Counted from the first letter of the stretch, positions 37,492 through 46,608 are shown. The stretch: DNA of 64,000 bases from Pyxidicoccus sp. MSG2 (GCF_026626705.1 NZ_JAPNKC010000001.1:11122001-11186000); one strand, 5' to 3'. The notes: generated by a model not told the origin, from the letters alone. A program made the numbers and translations.

Positions 37492-38487
37492 ATGGCGCCA
37501 CGCATTGGTTCGCTCTGGGACGCGGTGGGGAACACGCCGCTGTTGCGCATCGGCTCGCTGAGCCGCCTGACGGGGTGTGACCTCCTCGGGAAGGCCGAGT
37601 TCATGAACCCCGGCGGCAGCATCAAGGACCGCGCCGCCAAGGGGATGATTCGTCGCGCGGAGGAGCAGGGGCTCCTCAAGCCGGGCGGCACGCTCGTCGA
37701 GGGCACCGCCGGCAACACCGGCATCGGCCTGGGGCTGCTGGGCCGCGAGCGCGGCTACCGCGTCGTCGTCACCATGCCGGACAACCAGGCCCGCGAGAAG
37801 TACGAGTACCTGGAGGCCATGGGCGTGGAGGTCCGCAAGGTGCCCGCGGTGGCCTTCGCCAATCCGCAGCACTTCTTCCACCAGGCCCGCGCCCTGTCCG
37901 AGCAGCACGGCTGGTTCTGGGCGAACCAGTTCGAGAACCCGGCCAACGGCGACTTCCACTACGAGACGACGGGGCCGGAAATCTGGGAGCAGTGCGAGGG
38001 GAGGGTGGACGTGCTCGTCGCCTCGGTCGGCAGCGGCGGGACGATGTCCGGCGTCAGCCGCTACCTGAAGGAGAAGAACCCGGCGCTGCGCGTGGTGCTG
38101 GTGGACCCGCCGGGCTCGGGCCTCTACTGCTTCGTCCGCGAGGGGAAGCTGGAGTGCACCGGTAACTCCATCACCGAGGGCATTGGCATCATGCGCCTCA
38201 CGGAGAACTTCCGGCGCGCCCGCGTGGACGAGGCCATGCGCCTGGGCGACCAGGACATGCTGGAGATGCTCTACCACCTGGCTCGCGAGGACGCGCTCGT
38301 GGTGGGGACGTCCGCCGCCCTCAACGTGCGCGCCGCGTGGGAAATCGCGCGGCGTCACCAGGGCGAGGGGCTGCGCATCGTCACCTTCCTGTGCGACCAC
38401 GGCAGCCGCTACGCCTCGAAGGTGTTCAACGCGGAGTTCCTCGCCTCCAAGCAGCTGGAGGTGAAGCCGCTGCCGACGGCGGCCTGA
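37492..38487 (+). CDS. Cysteine synthase-like PLP enzyme
   Basis: 331 residues, fold-type II PLP enzyme. PLP Lys45 in GGSIKDRA, substrate loop EGTAGNTGIG (about 73), phosphate-binding SVGSGGTMSG (about 181). Family members make cysteine from O-acetylserine and sulfide, or act as cystathionine beta-synthase or beta-cyanoalanine synthase. No CBS regulatory domains. ATG 37492 is preceded by GAGGG; an in-frame ATG-like start at 37444 lacks one. 73 bp after the efflux operon; may be separately expressed. Confidence 0.87.
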   Translation: MAPRIGSLWDAVGNTPLLRIGSLSRLTGCDLLGKAEFMNPGGSIKDRAAKGMIRRAEEQGLLKPGGTLVEGTAGNTGIGLGLLGRERGYRVVVTMPDNQAREKYEYLEAMGVEVRKVPAVAFANPQHFFHQARALSEQHGWFWANQFENPANGDFHYETTGPEIWEQCEGRVDVLVASVGSGGTMSGVSRYLKEKNPALRVVLVDPPGSGLYCFVREGKLECTGNSITEGIGIMRLTENFRRARVDEAMRLGDQDMLEMLYHLAREDALVVGTSAALNVRAAWEIARRHQGEGLRIVTFLCDHGSRYASKVFNAEFLASKQLEVKPLPTAA

Positions 38488-38489
38488 CG

Positions 38490-39782
38490 TCACTCCTCGC
38501 GCAGCACCGTGAGGCCCCTGTCCGTGAGGACGTACAGCATCGCGGGCTTCACGGTGGTGTCGTAGACGAGCTGCAGCACCTGGTCGCCGCTCACCGTGTC
38601 CACGTGGGTGGGCGTCCCGCCGTCCCCGGCGATGCGCCACAGGCCCGCGTCGCTGGTGCCCACGTAGACGCTTCCGTCGTCCGTGGCCGCGAGCGCCGTC
38701 ACGTTGTCGGAGGGGAGGGCGGTGAGGCGGGTGTAGCTCGCGCTGGAGCGGTCCTTCTGGTCCATGCGCCACAGGCCGAAGTCGCGGCTCCCCACCCAGG
38801 TGACGCCCTCCTTCGTGCGGGTGATGGCGCGCCAGTAGTCGAACGTCTCCAGGCTGTTGAGCTGCGCGTTGTGGCCCTTGTAGCGCCAGGGCACGGGGCC
38901 GTCCCAGGTGCGCTCCTTGTCGAAGTCCTCCAGCACGCCGTTCGTCTCGAGGATGCCCACCATCCAGTCATTGGCGACCAGCACCTCGCCTTCCGGCCCG
39001 ATGCCCAGGCCCCAGTTGAAGCCGGCCTGGAGCGAGTCGCCGTCCGCGTACCAGGCGGCGTGGCGGTGGCTGTTGTAGGTGAGGCCGCGCACCAGCGTCA
39101 CGCCGTGGTTGGTGCCGATGTAGAGGTCCCCCTTGTCGCGCCCGCGCAGCACCCGCTGGCAGGTGAGCACGGAGCGGTCCTCGTCGTAGTGGAAGTCGTT
39201 GGTGTTGCGGACGCCGAGTTGCTGGCTGCCGCCGGACACGCCCACGCTGCGCCACAGGTGTTCCTCCAGCGCCACCGTGCCGTCGGACCCCAGGCGCACC
39301 GCGTCCAGGTCTCCCTTCTGGTACTCCGCGAAGCGCGCTTCGGTGTAGTGCGGCTCGCCGGGCGCGGGGATGTACGCGTGCGGCTTGTCCGGCACCTCCG
39401 ACTGCAGTTCGTACGTGTGGTAGCCCACGTAGGCACGACCCGCCTCGCCGCCGCAGATGACGGTGGAGCCAAGCGCCTTCTTGTCCCGTCCGAAGCCCCC
39501 CGCGGCCTGGCCCACGCCGCGCGTCCATGTGGGCTCCGTGTCGCCGGGCCGCAGCACGCCAATCTCCGCGCCACGCAGCAGCCAGATGTTGTGCGCCTCG
39601 TCGACGCCGACGCTCTTCACCCCGGCGCCGATGCGGAACTCCGCCGAGTAGTTCTTCACCGCGTCCGTGGGCCAGGGGCCCGGGCCGCTCGGCGCGTCCG
39701 CGTCGCTCCCATCCTTCGACTCACCGCAGGCGCCCAGTAGCACCGCCGCACCCACCACCGCCCATCCCCAACCGCCGCGCAT
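38490..39782 (-). CDS. Lipoprotein with beta-propeller (two-component-regulator-propeller-like) repeats
   Basis: 430 residues. Signal peptide with lipobox VLLGAC. The body has repeated blades typical of Reg_prop propellers: ALAATDDGSVYVGTSDAGLW, WVGSRDFGLW, YIGTNHGVTLV. Probably an envelope ligand- or protein-binding propeller. Converges on the cysteine synthase gene with a 2-bp gap. Function unknown. Confidence 0.75.
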   Translation of the reverse strand: MRGGWGWAVVGAAVLLGACGESKDGSDADAPSGPGPWPTDAVKNYSAEFRIGAGVKSVGVDEAHNIWLLRGAEIGVLRPGDTEPTWTRGVGQAAGGFGRDKKALGSTVICGGEAGRAYVGYHTYELQSEVPDKPHAYIPAPGEPHYTEARFAEYQKGDLDAVRLGSDGTVALEEHLWRSVGVSGGSQQLGVRNTNDFHYDEDRSVLTCQRVLRGRDKGDLYIGTNHGVTLVRGLTYNSHRHAAWYADGDSLQAGFNWGLGIGPEGEVLVANDWMVGILETNGVLEDFDKERTWDGPVPWRYKGHNAQLNSLETFDYWRAITRTKEGVTWVGSRDFGLWRMDQKDRSSASYTRLTALPSDNVTALAATDDGSVYVGTSDAGLWRIAGDGGTPTHVDTVSGDQVLQLVYDTTVKPAMLYVLTDRGLTVLREE

Positions 39783-39915
39783 CCATCCTCCCGGCTGTCT
39801 GCTCCTGCCGGAAACACAGCAAGGCGCATGCCCGGCGGGATGGGAACTTCACTTCCCACCGTGGCGACTTCGGGGGAACGCCCGTGGCTCAGGGCTTCGA
39901 CGCGCACGTCGAACC

Positions 39916-41196
39916 CTACCGGGGCATGCTCGTCGCAGCCTCCGGCACGTCCTCGTCCGAGGGCAGCCGCCACCGCACGCCCACCAGCCCGCAGTCGCGC
40001 ACCAGCGCGTCCACCAGCGCGCCGTAGTTCTCCTCCACCCACTGGCGGAAGTAGACGTCGGGCACGGCGAGGATCAGCCTTCCGTCCCGCACGTCGACCG
40101 GGTGGGCCTTCTGGAGCCACAGGAGGGCGTAGCGTTTGCCCTGCTCGTGGAGCCGCGTGAGGCACCGCTGCCACGCGCGCCCGGCCTGGGAGGACGTGTC
40201 CACGCTGGGAGGCGCGGACAGCTCCGCGGGCTCGGCGGAGTCAGGCTGCTCGTGCGGGACGTAGCGCACCCAGACCTTGGGCGAGCAGAAGGCCACCGAC
40301 GTCCCCACCGGCTGGCGGGAGCGGCCCCAGTCGGACTGGAGGTAGCCGCGGCAGGCCGTGAGCAGGCGTCCCTCGTCGCCGCCCACCTTCGCCAGGGCGT
40401 GGCGGTACCAGTCCGACCAACCGGGAGGTTTGTCCTCGCGGGGTACGCCCCGGAACGCGCGGGTGCGCTCGTCCTGGAAGGTCTCGAAGAAGGACTCCGC
40501 CTGGGCCTGGGCGTCCCGGGACGGGGCGGCCGGCTCGGGCGGGAGGGAGACGGGGACCAGGTGGGTGCCGGGCAGGGCGAGCTGCACGGGGTCGATGTCC
40601 TCGGACGTGACCTCGTCCGGCGGCGGGGGCGGTGGGACGGGAGCGAGATGTCCCAGGGATGATCCACCCTCCATCACTGCTGCTGCAGAAGAAGAACTCT
40701 TCTTCTCCGTCTCTCTCTCCCTCTTCTTTCTAGCGGCGGATGTCCCGGGCGCGTCCGCGGGACGTCCTGCGGACGCGGCGGCCTTGTTGGCGCGCTCCCT
40801 GCGCTTTCGCTCGGCCTCCTTCTTCCTCTTTTCGAGGACTTGCACGTAGCGGTCGCAGAGGGTGAGTCGGACGCTGTCGTCCTCGCGCACGAGGATTCCG
40901 GTGCGGAGCAGCGCGTCCCAGAAGGCTCCGGGAGCGCCCGTCCAGCGTACGGCGCCCTCGACCGCTTCACACCAGATGGGCTCGTCCGCGGACGCGTCCC
41001 GCGGACGTCCTGCGGACGCGGGGAAGGGCTCGAAGCGTCCGGAGGGGAGGGCCTGCACGGCCCAGATCTGGAGCTCCACGATGGCACCGAGGAACGCCCG
41101 CCGCTCCATGCCCAGCGAGCGCGCGGCGCCCACCACGGCAAGGCTCATGGGGAAGCCGACGTCCACCTGCACCCAGTCCAACCCGCCCACGGTCAT
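39916..41196 (-). CDS. Replication-initiator-like protein with C-terminal DnaA domain I
   Basis: 426 residues. The N-terminus (VQVDVGFPMSLAVVGAARSLG...) resembles the winged-helix region of phage/plasmid replisome organisers. A Lys/Arg/Glu helix and a Ser/Ala/Pro linker (about 115-215) follow. Then comes a segment like phage replication proteins (WYRHALAKVGGDEGRLLTACRGYL, about 255). The last about 75 residues match DnaA domain I closely: RAWQRCLTRL and LILAVPDVYFRQWVEENY correspond in order and spacing to the E. coli DnaA N-terminus. That domain recruits DnaB helicase and DiaA. No AAA+ domain is present. ATG 41196 chosen; the frame is open much further upstream, but that DNA looks non-coding. 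Confidence 0.7.
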   Translation of the reverse strand: MTVGGLDWVQVDVGFPMSLAVVGAARSLGMERRAFLGAIVELQIWAVQALPSGRFEPFPASAGRPRDASADEPIWCEAVEGAVRWTGAPGAFWDALLRTGILVREDDSVRLTLCDRYVQVLEKRKKEAERKRRERANKAAASAGRPADAPGTSAARKKRERETEKKSSSSAAAVMEGGSSLGHLAPVPPPPPPDEVTSEDIDPVQLALPGTHLVPVSLPPEPAAPSRDAQAQAESFFETFQDERTRAFRGVPREDKPPGWSDWYRHALAKVGGDEGRLLTACRGYLQSDWGRSRQPVGTSVAFCSPKVWVRYVPHEQPDSAEPAELSAPPSVDTSSQAGRAWQRCLTRLHEQGKRYALLWLQKAHPVDVRDGRLILAVPDVYFRQWVEENYGALVDALVRDCGLVGVRWRLPSDEDVPEAATSMPR

Positions 41197-41360
41197 GTCT
41201 CCCACGGCCCCACGCTCGAAGCGTTGGGCCCTGCGTGCGTCCGGTGCTCGTCGGTGTCCCCAACCGGTTTCCAGGTGCGCGGGACACCGCTGCGCGCACC
41301 TTCCAGGCCTGTCCCACCCTGTCGCACCCCAGGTACAGAGGGGCCCCGGGCGCGTGAGCA

Positions 41361-41648
41361 GATCGCGGCCCACCACTACGACAGAGACACGTCGCTGATC
41401 CAGAGCCGTGCGATCTGCCTCGTCCCGTCGGAGGCATCTACCCCTGGAGTCGTGTGAACCGCCCGTGTTCACACGGCGTGCACCCCGGGAAGGTCGTGAT
41501 CCGTTTCGGCTCCGCGCCACTACAGCGTGCAACAGGTTTCACGCAGCGCCTGATCCGCGACGGATGGCAAGCCGCTGATCTCACTCGGGGTGATGATCAA
41601 GTGGAAGATCCGCGCTGATCCACGGCTCAAAATTTTCTGATCGCGATC
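41361..41648. repeat. Cluster of GATC / TGATCC motifs
   Basis: GATC starts at 41361, 41397, 41412, 41498, 41552, 41577, 41595, 41607, 41617, 41639 and 41645. Seven are preceded by T, and several read TGATCCRNG-like (41396, 41497, 41551, 41616). Random sequence would give about one GATC per 256 bp. Confidence 0.75.
41451..41475. promoter_or_regulatory. Operator-like inverted repeat
   Basis: CGTGTGAAC (41451-41459) and GTTCACACG (41467-41475), perfect, spaced by 7 bp. Dyad of about two helical turns, typical of a dimeric repressor site, between divergent genes. Confidence 0.5.
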
Positions 41649-41790
41649 AGGCGCCCGCATCAGGTCCGGGAGCGTGCACGGGCGGAGGATGTGGGCATGG
41701 GTGGGCCCTGCACGGTTTCTGCACAATCATTCCTCGGGAAGCGCACGAGCGGGTCATCCGGGTTGCACACCGGGCGCCCATCTTGTGCTC

Positions 41791-43116
41791 ATGAACGCTC
41801 CGCCACTTCCTCCCCGCTCGCCGCGTGCACCTGACGGAGCCATCCGCAAGGCCCTGCGGTGGCTCGTCGCGCACCACGTCTTCGGCAGCCTCTTCATCGT
41901 CGTGTTCGCCACGGCCGTCATCGCCGGGCAGGTGGCGAACCGGACGGACTTCGCGAACTCCGAGCTGGCCGCCGGGGTGGAGGACCGCTGGGGCGCGCCC
42001 GTCACCCAGCCCGCGCCGTCGCTGCGCTACGTGCACAGCGGCACCATCTTCACCGAGCTGAAGCCGCTCGCCTTCGACCGGCAGCACGTCCAGGTCAAGG
42101 CGCAGATGAACTACCGCAAGCGCGGCCTGCGCTACTTCTCCGGCTTCGACTTCACGCTCGACGCCGACTACGCGGTGGTCAACCGCGAGGGCCGCGACAT
42201 CGACGTGGCCTTCATCTTCCCCATCGAGATGGACAAGTCCCAGGTGCTCCTCTCGGAGCTCCAGTTCCTCGTCGACGGCAAGGAGTCCAGCCTGGACCTG
42301 GGCGAGTCCGGCAACCGCCTGGTGTGGACGGGCCGCATCGCCAAGGACGCCACGTCGCGCTTCTCCATCCGCTACCGCGCCCGGGGCCTCAACTCGTTCG
42401 TGTACAAGCTGGACCCGGCGCTGCCCGCCCGCGATGTCCGCGTCCACTTCGCCGTGGAGGGCGGAGAGAACTTCGACTATCCGGCCGGCGTGCTCTCCGC
42501 GTCGTCCGTGCAGACGGCGAGCGACGCCGTGACGCTGGACTGGGCCTTCCAGTCGCTCGAGTCCGGTGTGAGCCTGGGCGTCATCCTCCCGTCGGAGAAG
42601 ACCTTCGACGCCATGGTCTCCCTCATGGCGGGCCGCGCGTGGGTGCCGTTCATCGCGCTGCTGGCGCTGCTCGCCGCGCTCAGCCTGCGCCACCGCCGGC
42701 CCATGGCGCTCCACGAGACGTATCTGCTGGCCGCCGTCTACGGCTTCTTCTTCGTGCTGCTTTCGTACCTGGCCGCCTTCATGAACTTCTACGTGGCCTA
42801 CGCCATCTCCGCCCTGGGACTCGGCGCGGCGGTGGTCGCCTGGGCCCGGTGGCTCTTCCCCAAGGAGCGCCTCGCCGTACTCATCGGCCTGTGGGGCGCG
42901 ACGCTCATCGTGCCCACCGGCGCCGTCATCCTCGAGGGCTACACCGGCCTCATCTACACGCTGGAGATCCTCGCGGCGCTGCTGGGCCTGATGGTCCTCT
43001 CCACCCGCCCCAGCGTGCGCGCCTTCCTCTCCGATTTGTCGCAGCCCGGTGAGCCGCCGCGTGGCGCCGTCGCCGCCGCTGTTCCCGCCACCCCCGTCAC
43101 CCCGGAAGCGAGCTGA
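41791..43116 (+). CDS. CreD-like inner-membrane protein
   Basis: 441 residues. One N-terminal span (SLFIVVFATAVIAGQVA), a beta-rich extracytoplasmic domain (about 60-270), then a block of about six spans starting near residue 290 (FIALLALLAALS ... YLLAAVYGFFFVLLSYLAAFM ... LEILAALLGLMVLSTRPS). Topology and the C-terminal pattern resemble E. coli CreD, an inner-membrane protein of the CreBC regulon. The nearby sensor kinase and response regulator fit this. ATG 41791 chosen from in-frame options back to 41674. Identity inferred by eye. Confidence 0.6.
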   Translation: MNAPPLPPRSPRAPDGAIRKALRWLVAHHVFGSLFIVVFATAVIAGQVANRTDFANSELAAGVEDRWGAPVTQPAPSLRYVHSGTIFTELKPLAFDRQHVQVKAQMNYRKRGLRYFSGFDFTLDADYAVVNREGRDIDVAFIFPIEMDKSQVLLSELQFLVDGKESSLDLGESGNRLVWTGRIAKDATSRFSIRYRARGLNSFVYKLDPALPARDVRVHFAVEGGENFDYPAGVLSASSVQTASDAVTLDWAFQSLESGVSLGVILPSEKTFDAMVSLMAGRAWVPFIALLALLAALSLRHRRPMALHETYLLAAVYGFFFVLLSYLAAFMNFYVAYAISALGLGAAVVAWARWLFPKERLAVLIGLWGATLIVPTGAVILEGYTGLIYTLEILAALLGLMVLSTRPSVRAFLSDLSQPGEPPRGAVAAAVPATPVTPEAS

Positions 43117-43122
43117 GCCGCC

Positions 43123-44298
43123 ATGTGGACCCTTCCTCTCGTCGTCGGACTGCTGCTGGGCACGGCTGATGCCTCGATTCCCTCCGGTACCGCCACCGTG
43201 CCACTGGAGCAGCTCATTCCCCTCTACGCGCAGCGCGAGTCCGCACCGCCCGCACCGCCTCCCACGGAGGCCCTGGTGAAGAGCTCGCTCAAGGGCCGCC
43301 TCTCCGCGGACACCCTGCACGTGGAGGGCCAGTTCGACGTGGAGGTGCTCGCGGACAAGCGCTGGACGCAGGTGCGCCTGCTCCAGCTCGACGCGGACAC
43401 GTACCCCAGCGAGCTGCCCACGCTGGATGACGCCACGGTGGGCGTGGTGGATGGCTACCTCTGCCTCCTCACCCGCAAGGCCGGACGTTATGCCTTCGAG
43501 GTGGGCCTTGCCGTGCGCTCGCCGGGCGCGGGCCCCATGCGCCGCGCGCAGCTTCGCTTCGGGCCAGGCGTCGCGCCGGTGCCGCTGACGCTGGAGGCGG
43601 ACGCCGCCGTCTTCACGCTTCAGGAGCCGCTGTCCGTCTCGGACGGTGAAGCCTGGTCCGTCTACCCCGTGCAGGGCGCCTTGCGCGTCGGCTGGCGCGC
43701 GGCCGTGGCGCAGGTGGAGCAGAGCCCGAAGCAGCAGGTCCGCCCGCCGCTGGAGCCGCGCATCACCGAGGCCACCGCGTCCTGGGTGTCCACGCTGGAG
43801 GGCCGCGCCACGCTGCGCGTCAGCTACGCGCTGAGCCTGGACCGCGAGCAGCCGCTGGAGCTGGAGCTGCCCGAGGGCCACCGACTGGAGCGCATCACCC
43901 TCAACTCCATCCCCGTGCCCGTGGAGACGCAGGATGGCACGCTGAAGCTGAAGGCCGTGCCCGCGCGGCTCGGCGAGACGGCAGGCACGCTGGAGGTGGT
44001 GCTGGCGCGCGAGCTGGGCGTCTTCCACCTCTCCGGTCGGCTGAAGCTGGCGCTGCCGCGCGTCTCATGGCCGGTGGCCCAGCTGCGCGCCCGCGCGCAC
44101 TTCCCCGCGGTGTTCAACTACCGCCGCGAGGGTGGCAGCCTGGAGCAGGTGGAACCCGAGGCCGCCGCCGCGGCCAGTCCGACTGAGGCGGGTCTGCCCG
44201 GCAAGGAGCTGCAGTTCCGCCAGTACCTCGTGGCGGCCTCCGCGCCCACGCTGGAGCTGGGCTACTCGGTGGACATCTCCAACAGCTACTTCCGCTGA
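43123..44298 (+). CDS. Exported beta-rich protein of unknown function
   Basis: 391 residues. Signal peptide (LVVGLLLGTADAS), then mostly beta strands with an Ala/Pro/Glu stretch near residue 347. No family recognised. Starts 6 bp after the CreD-like gene, so it is co-transcribed and likely works with it in the periplasm; both proteins contain similar extracytoplasmic strand patterns. Its 3' end overlaps the convergent sensor kinase gene by 13 bp. Confidence 0.65.
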   Translation: MWTLPLVVGLLLGTADASIPSGTATVPLEQLIPLYAQRESAPPAPPPTEALVKSSLKGRLSADTLHVEGQFDVEVLADKRWTQVRLLQLDADTYPSELPTLDDATVGVVDGYLCLLTRKAGRYAFEVGLAVRSPGAGPMRRAQLRFGPGVAPVPLTLEADAAVFTLQEPLSVSDGEAWSVYPVQGALRVGWRAAVAQVEQSPKQQVRPPLEPRITEATASWVSTLEGRATLRVSYALSLDREQPLELELPEGHRLERITLNSIPVPVETQDGTLKLKAVPARLGETAGTLEVVLARELGVFHLSGRLKLALPRVSWPVAQLRARAHFPAVFNYRREGGSLEQVEPEAAAAASPTEAGLPGKELQFRQYLVAASAPTLELGYSVDISNSYFR

Positions 44299-45935
44299 AG
44301 CACCGGTACGGGCGCCGCCACCACCGCGAAGGCGGCGCCCGGGTCCTGGGGCTGCGCGGGCAGCAGCTCCAGCCCCGCGCCGAAGGCCCGCAACATGGAC
44401 TGGGCGATGGTCAGTCCCAGCCCCGTGCCGCCCCGCTCGCGCGCGGTGGTGAAGAAGGCGTCGAAGATGCGCGCGCGGTTGGCCTCGGAGATGCCGCGCC
44501 CGTTGTCCCGCACCACCACGCGCACCGGGCCGGCGCCGTCCGACTCCACCGCCAGGTCCACGCGCACTGTTTCACCGCCGTGCTGGCGCGCGTTGGTGAC
44601 GAGCTGCCAGAGCACGTCGTCCAGCACCTCGGCCGGAAGCGGGAGCTGGAGCCCCGTGGGGACAGGCGCCACGTGTACGTCCGCCACACCGTCCACGCGG
44701 GCCCGGGCGGCGAGTGACTCCAGCAGCGGGGCCACCTCCACCCGCGAGGGCGTGGCCGTCATCGAGTCCGCGCGCGCCAGCTCCAGCAGCCGCTGCACCA
44801 GCCGCGTGAGGCGCCGCGCGTCCGCGTCGACGTTGGCGAGGAACCGCGCCCGCTGCTCCGGCGACATGACGTCCGCGCTGTCCCGCAGCAGCTCCACCGC
44901 GCCCTGGATGGAGGCCAGCGGCGTCTTGAACTCGTGCGACACGTTGGCGGCGAAGGAGCGGATGTACTGGTTCCTGTCCCGCAGCGCGGTGGCCATGCCC
45001 GCGAGCGCCTCGGACAATTCGGCCAGCTCGGCGACCACGGGGCGCGCCACCGGCTCGAAGCCCGACGGGTCGCTCACGGCGATGGCGCGCGTCTGCTTCA
45101 CCAGCGCCCGCACCGGGCGGCCCACCAGCGCGCCCGCGGCCAGCGACATCAAGGCCACCGCGCCCACCAACACGAGGCCCGTGGCGGAGAGGTTCCACCG
45201 GTCCGCGTAGACGGCCTTGGCGAACGTCATCGGCGTGCGGGCCAGCACCACCGCACCCCAGACGCGGTCTCCCATCAGCACGGGCAGGGCCACCGAGACG
45301 CGGATGCCCGTGTCCCGGCTGAGCGAGGCCAGGGGCGTGTCCTCGGGTTCGGCGTAGCGGCGGCGCAGCACGCTGGCCGGTTCTCCGCGCAGGGCCCGCT
45401 GCACCTCCGGACGGTCCGCCAGGGAGGTGCCGAGCACCTCCGGGCTGCTGCTACCCACGACGACGCCCTCCGTGTCCACCACGCGGATGCCGGCCAACGT
45501 CGTGGCCCGTACCTGTTCGAGCAACGGGTTGAGCCGCGTGCCGGCTCCCTGGGCCAGAGGCTCCGCGGGCACGCGTGATGGCGCGGGCGTCTCGTCTGGC
45601 GGGAGCGGTACGTCCGACGCCTTCAGCGAGGGGAGGATGGGCTTCAGCCGCTTGTCGTCGGGAATGGGGAAGGGCCAGGGGGAGATTCGCACCCGGCCGT
45701 AGGTCTCCGCGTGGACCGCTTCGCTGAGCTGCTCGCGGAAGACCTGCGCCACCACCGCGCCCTGGGCGATGAGCTCCGACTCCGTCTGCCGGATGAGCTG
45801 GTCGTCGTAGACGCGCACGAAGGACAGGCCCCCGAGCGTGAGCATGAAGCCGGCCACGCCCACCGCGGCGAAGACCATCCACAGGCGCGGGCGCGCGCGC
45901 CGGCTAGGGGAGGGCGAGTCGATAGCCGAGGCCAT
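44286..45935 (-). CDS. Membrane sensor histidine kinase (CreC-like position)
   Basis: 549 residues. Span 1 (about 20-42), periplasmic sensor region (about 43-250, dCache/CreC-like), span 2 (about 250-270), HAMP, HisKA with phosphoacceptor His in SHEFKTPLASIQG (about 340), and HATPase with N-box VTNARQHG, DNGRGI and GTGLGL. Phosphorylates the regulator encoded upstream. Start overlaps the end of the response-regulator gene by 32 bp. Confidence 0.9.
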   Translation of the reverse strand: MASAIDSPSPSRRARPRLWMVFAAVGVAGFMLTLGGLSFVRVYDDQLIRQTESELIAQGAVVAQVFREQLSEAVHAETYGRVRISPWPFPIPDDKRLKPILPSLKASDVPLPPDETPAPSRVPAEPLAQGAGTRLNPLLEQVRATTLAGIRVVDTEGVVVGSSSPEVLGTSLADRPEVQRALRGEPASVLRRRYAEPEDTPLASLSRDTGIRVSVALPVLMGDRVWGAVVLARTPMTFAKAVYADRWNLSATGLVLVGAVALMSLAAGALVGRPVRALVKQTRAIAVSDPSGFEPVARPVVAELAELSEALAGMATALRDRNQYIRSFAANVSHEFKTPLASIQGAVELLRDSADVMSPEQRARFLANVDADARRLTRLVQRLLELARADSMTATPSRVEVAPLLESLAARARVDGVADVHVAPVPTGLQLPLPAEVLDDVLWQLVTNARQHGGETVRVDLAVESDGAGPVRVVVRDNGRGISEANRARIFDAFFTTARERGGTGLGLTIAQSMLRAFGAGLELLPAQPQDPGAAFAVVAAPVPVLQRK

Positions 45936-46608
45936 GCACCGTCTCGATGACTTCTCCGCCCGCCGCGGAGAACTTCTGCCGCACCCGTCGCACGTGGCTG
46001 TCGATGGTGCGGTCGCTCACCACCACATCGTCATAGACGCGCGTCATCAGCTCGTCACGGGTGAACACCTTGCCGGGCACGCGCAGCAGCGTGGCGAGCA
46101 ACTGGAACTCCGTGACGGTGAGCACCACCTCCTGCTCGCCCCACCACGCACGCCAGCGCTCCGCGTCCATGCGCAGCGGGCCGCGCTCCTGCATCCGCGA
46201 CGCGGAAGGAACGGGCTCCGGCGGGGTGGTTTGAGCAGGGCGCGCGCGCCGCAGCACCGCCTTCACGCGCGCCACCAATTCACGCGGGCTGAAGGGCTTG
46301 GTGAGGTAGTCGTCGCCTCCCAATTCGAGCCCGAGGATGCGGTCCACCTCGTCGTCGCGCGAGGAGAGGAAGACGATGGGCAGCTCGTGCTTGCGCCGCA
46401 CCTCGCGGCACACGGCGAGCCCGTCCAGTTCCGGCATCATGATGTCCAGGACGATGAGCGCGGGCACCGAGCGCTGCACCTGGGCCAGGGCGGCGCGGCC
46501 ATCCGCGGCCTCCTCCACGTGGAAGCCTCCCTGCTCCAGCGCGAAGCGGACGATTTCCCGCAGGTGCGGATCATCATCGACGACCAGGACGGTGGGACGT
46601 TCAGCCAC
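45904..46608 (-). CDS. OmpR/PhoB-type response regulator
   Basis: 234 residues from GTG 46608 (VAERPTVLVVDDD). Receiver domain: acidic pocket DDD, phospho-Asp in LDIMMPELDG (about 54), Thr/Ser in FLSSRDD, Lys in TKPFSPRE. C-terminal winged helix (about 155-234) with TRVYDDVVVSDRTIDSHVRRVR. Partner of the adjacent kinase. The start is uncertain: the frame is open to 46731, but that segment contains a hairpin and looks like leader. Confidence 0.9.
   Translation of the reverse strand: MAERPTVLVVDDDPHLREIVRFALEQGGFHVEEAADGRAALAQVQRSVPALIVLDIMMPELDGLAVCREVRRKHELPIVFLSSRDDEVDRILGLELGGDDYLTKPFSPRELVARVKAVLRRARPAQTTPPEPVPSASRMQERGPLRMDAERWRAWWGEQEVVLTVTEFQLLATLLRVPGKVFTRDELMTRVYDDVVVSDRTIDSHVRRVRQKFSAAGGEVIETVHGLGYRLALP

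Larger units (their letters stand above)
41197..41790. other. 594-bp non-coding region rich in GATC, inverted repeats and short direct repeats
   Basis: Between the DnaA-domain gene and the CreD-like gene. Contents: inverted repeat CGGTGTCCC 41252-41260 / GGGACACCG 41281-41289; tandem cctgtcccac/cctgtcgcac 41308-41327; eleven GATC sites between 41361 and 41648; a 9-bp inverted repeat 41451-41475; a perfect 14-bp palindrome CTGATCGCGATCAG 41637-41650 next to an AT-rich run (aaaatttt, 41629-41636). The layout fits an origin or a heavily regulated promoter. No RNA gene recognised. Confidence 0.6.

Noticed and set aside
41197..41532. Upstream extension of the initiator-like gene
   Set aside because: The frame is open but its translation is low-complexity Arg-rich sequence running through inverted repeats and GATC sites; the conserved start of the protein is at 41196.
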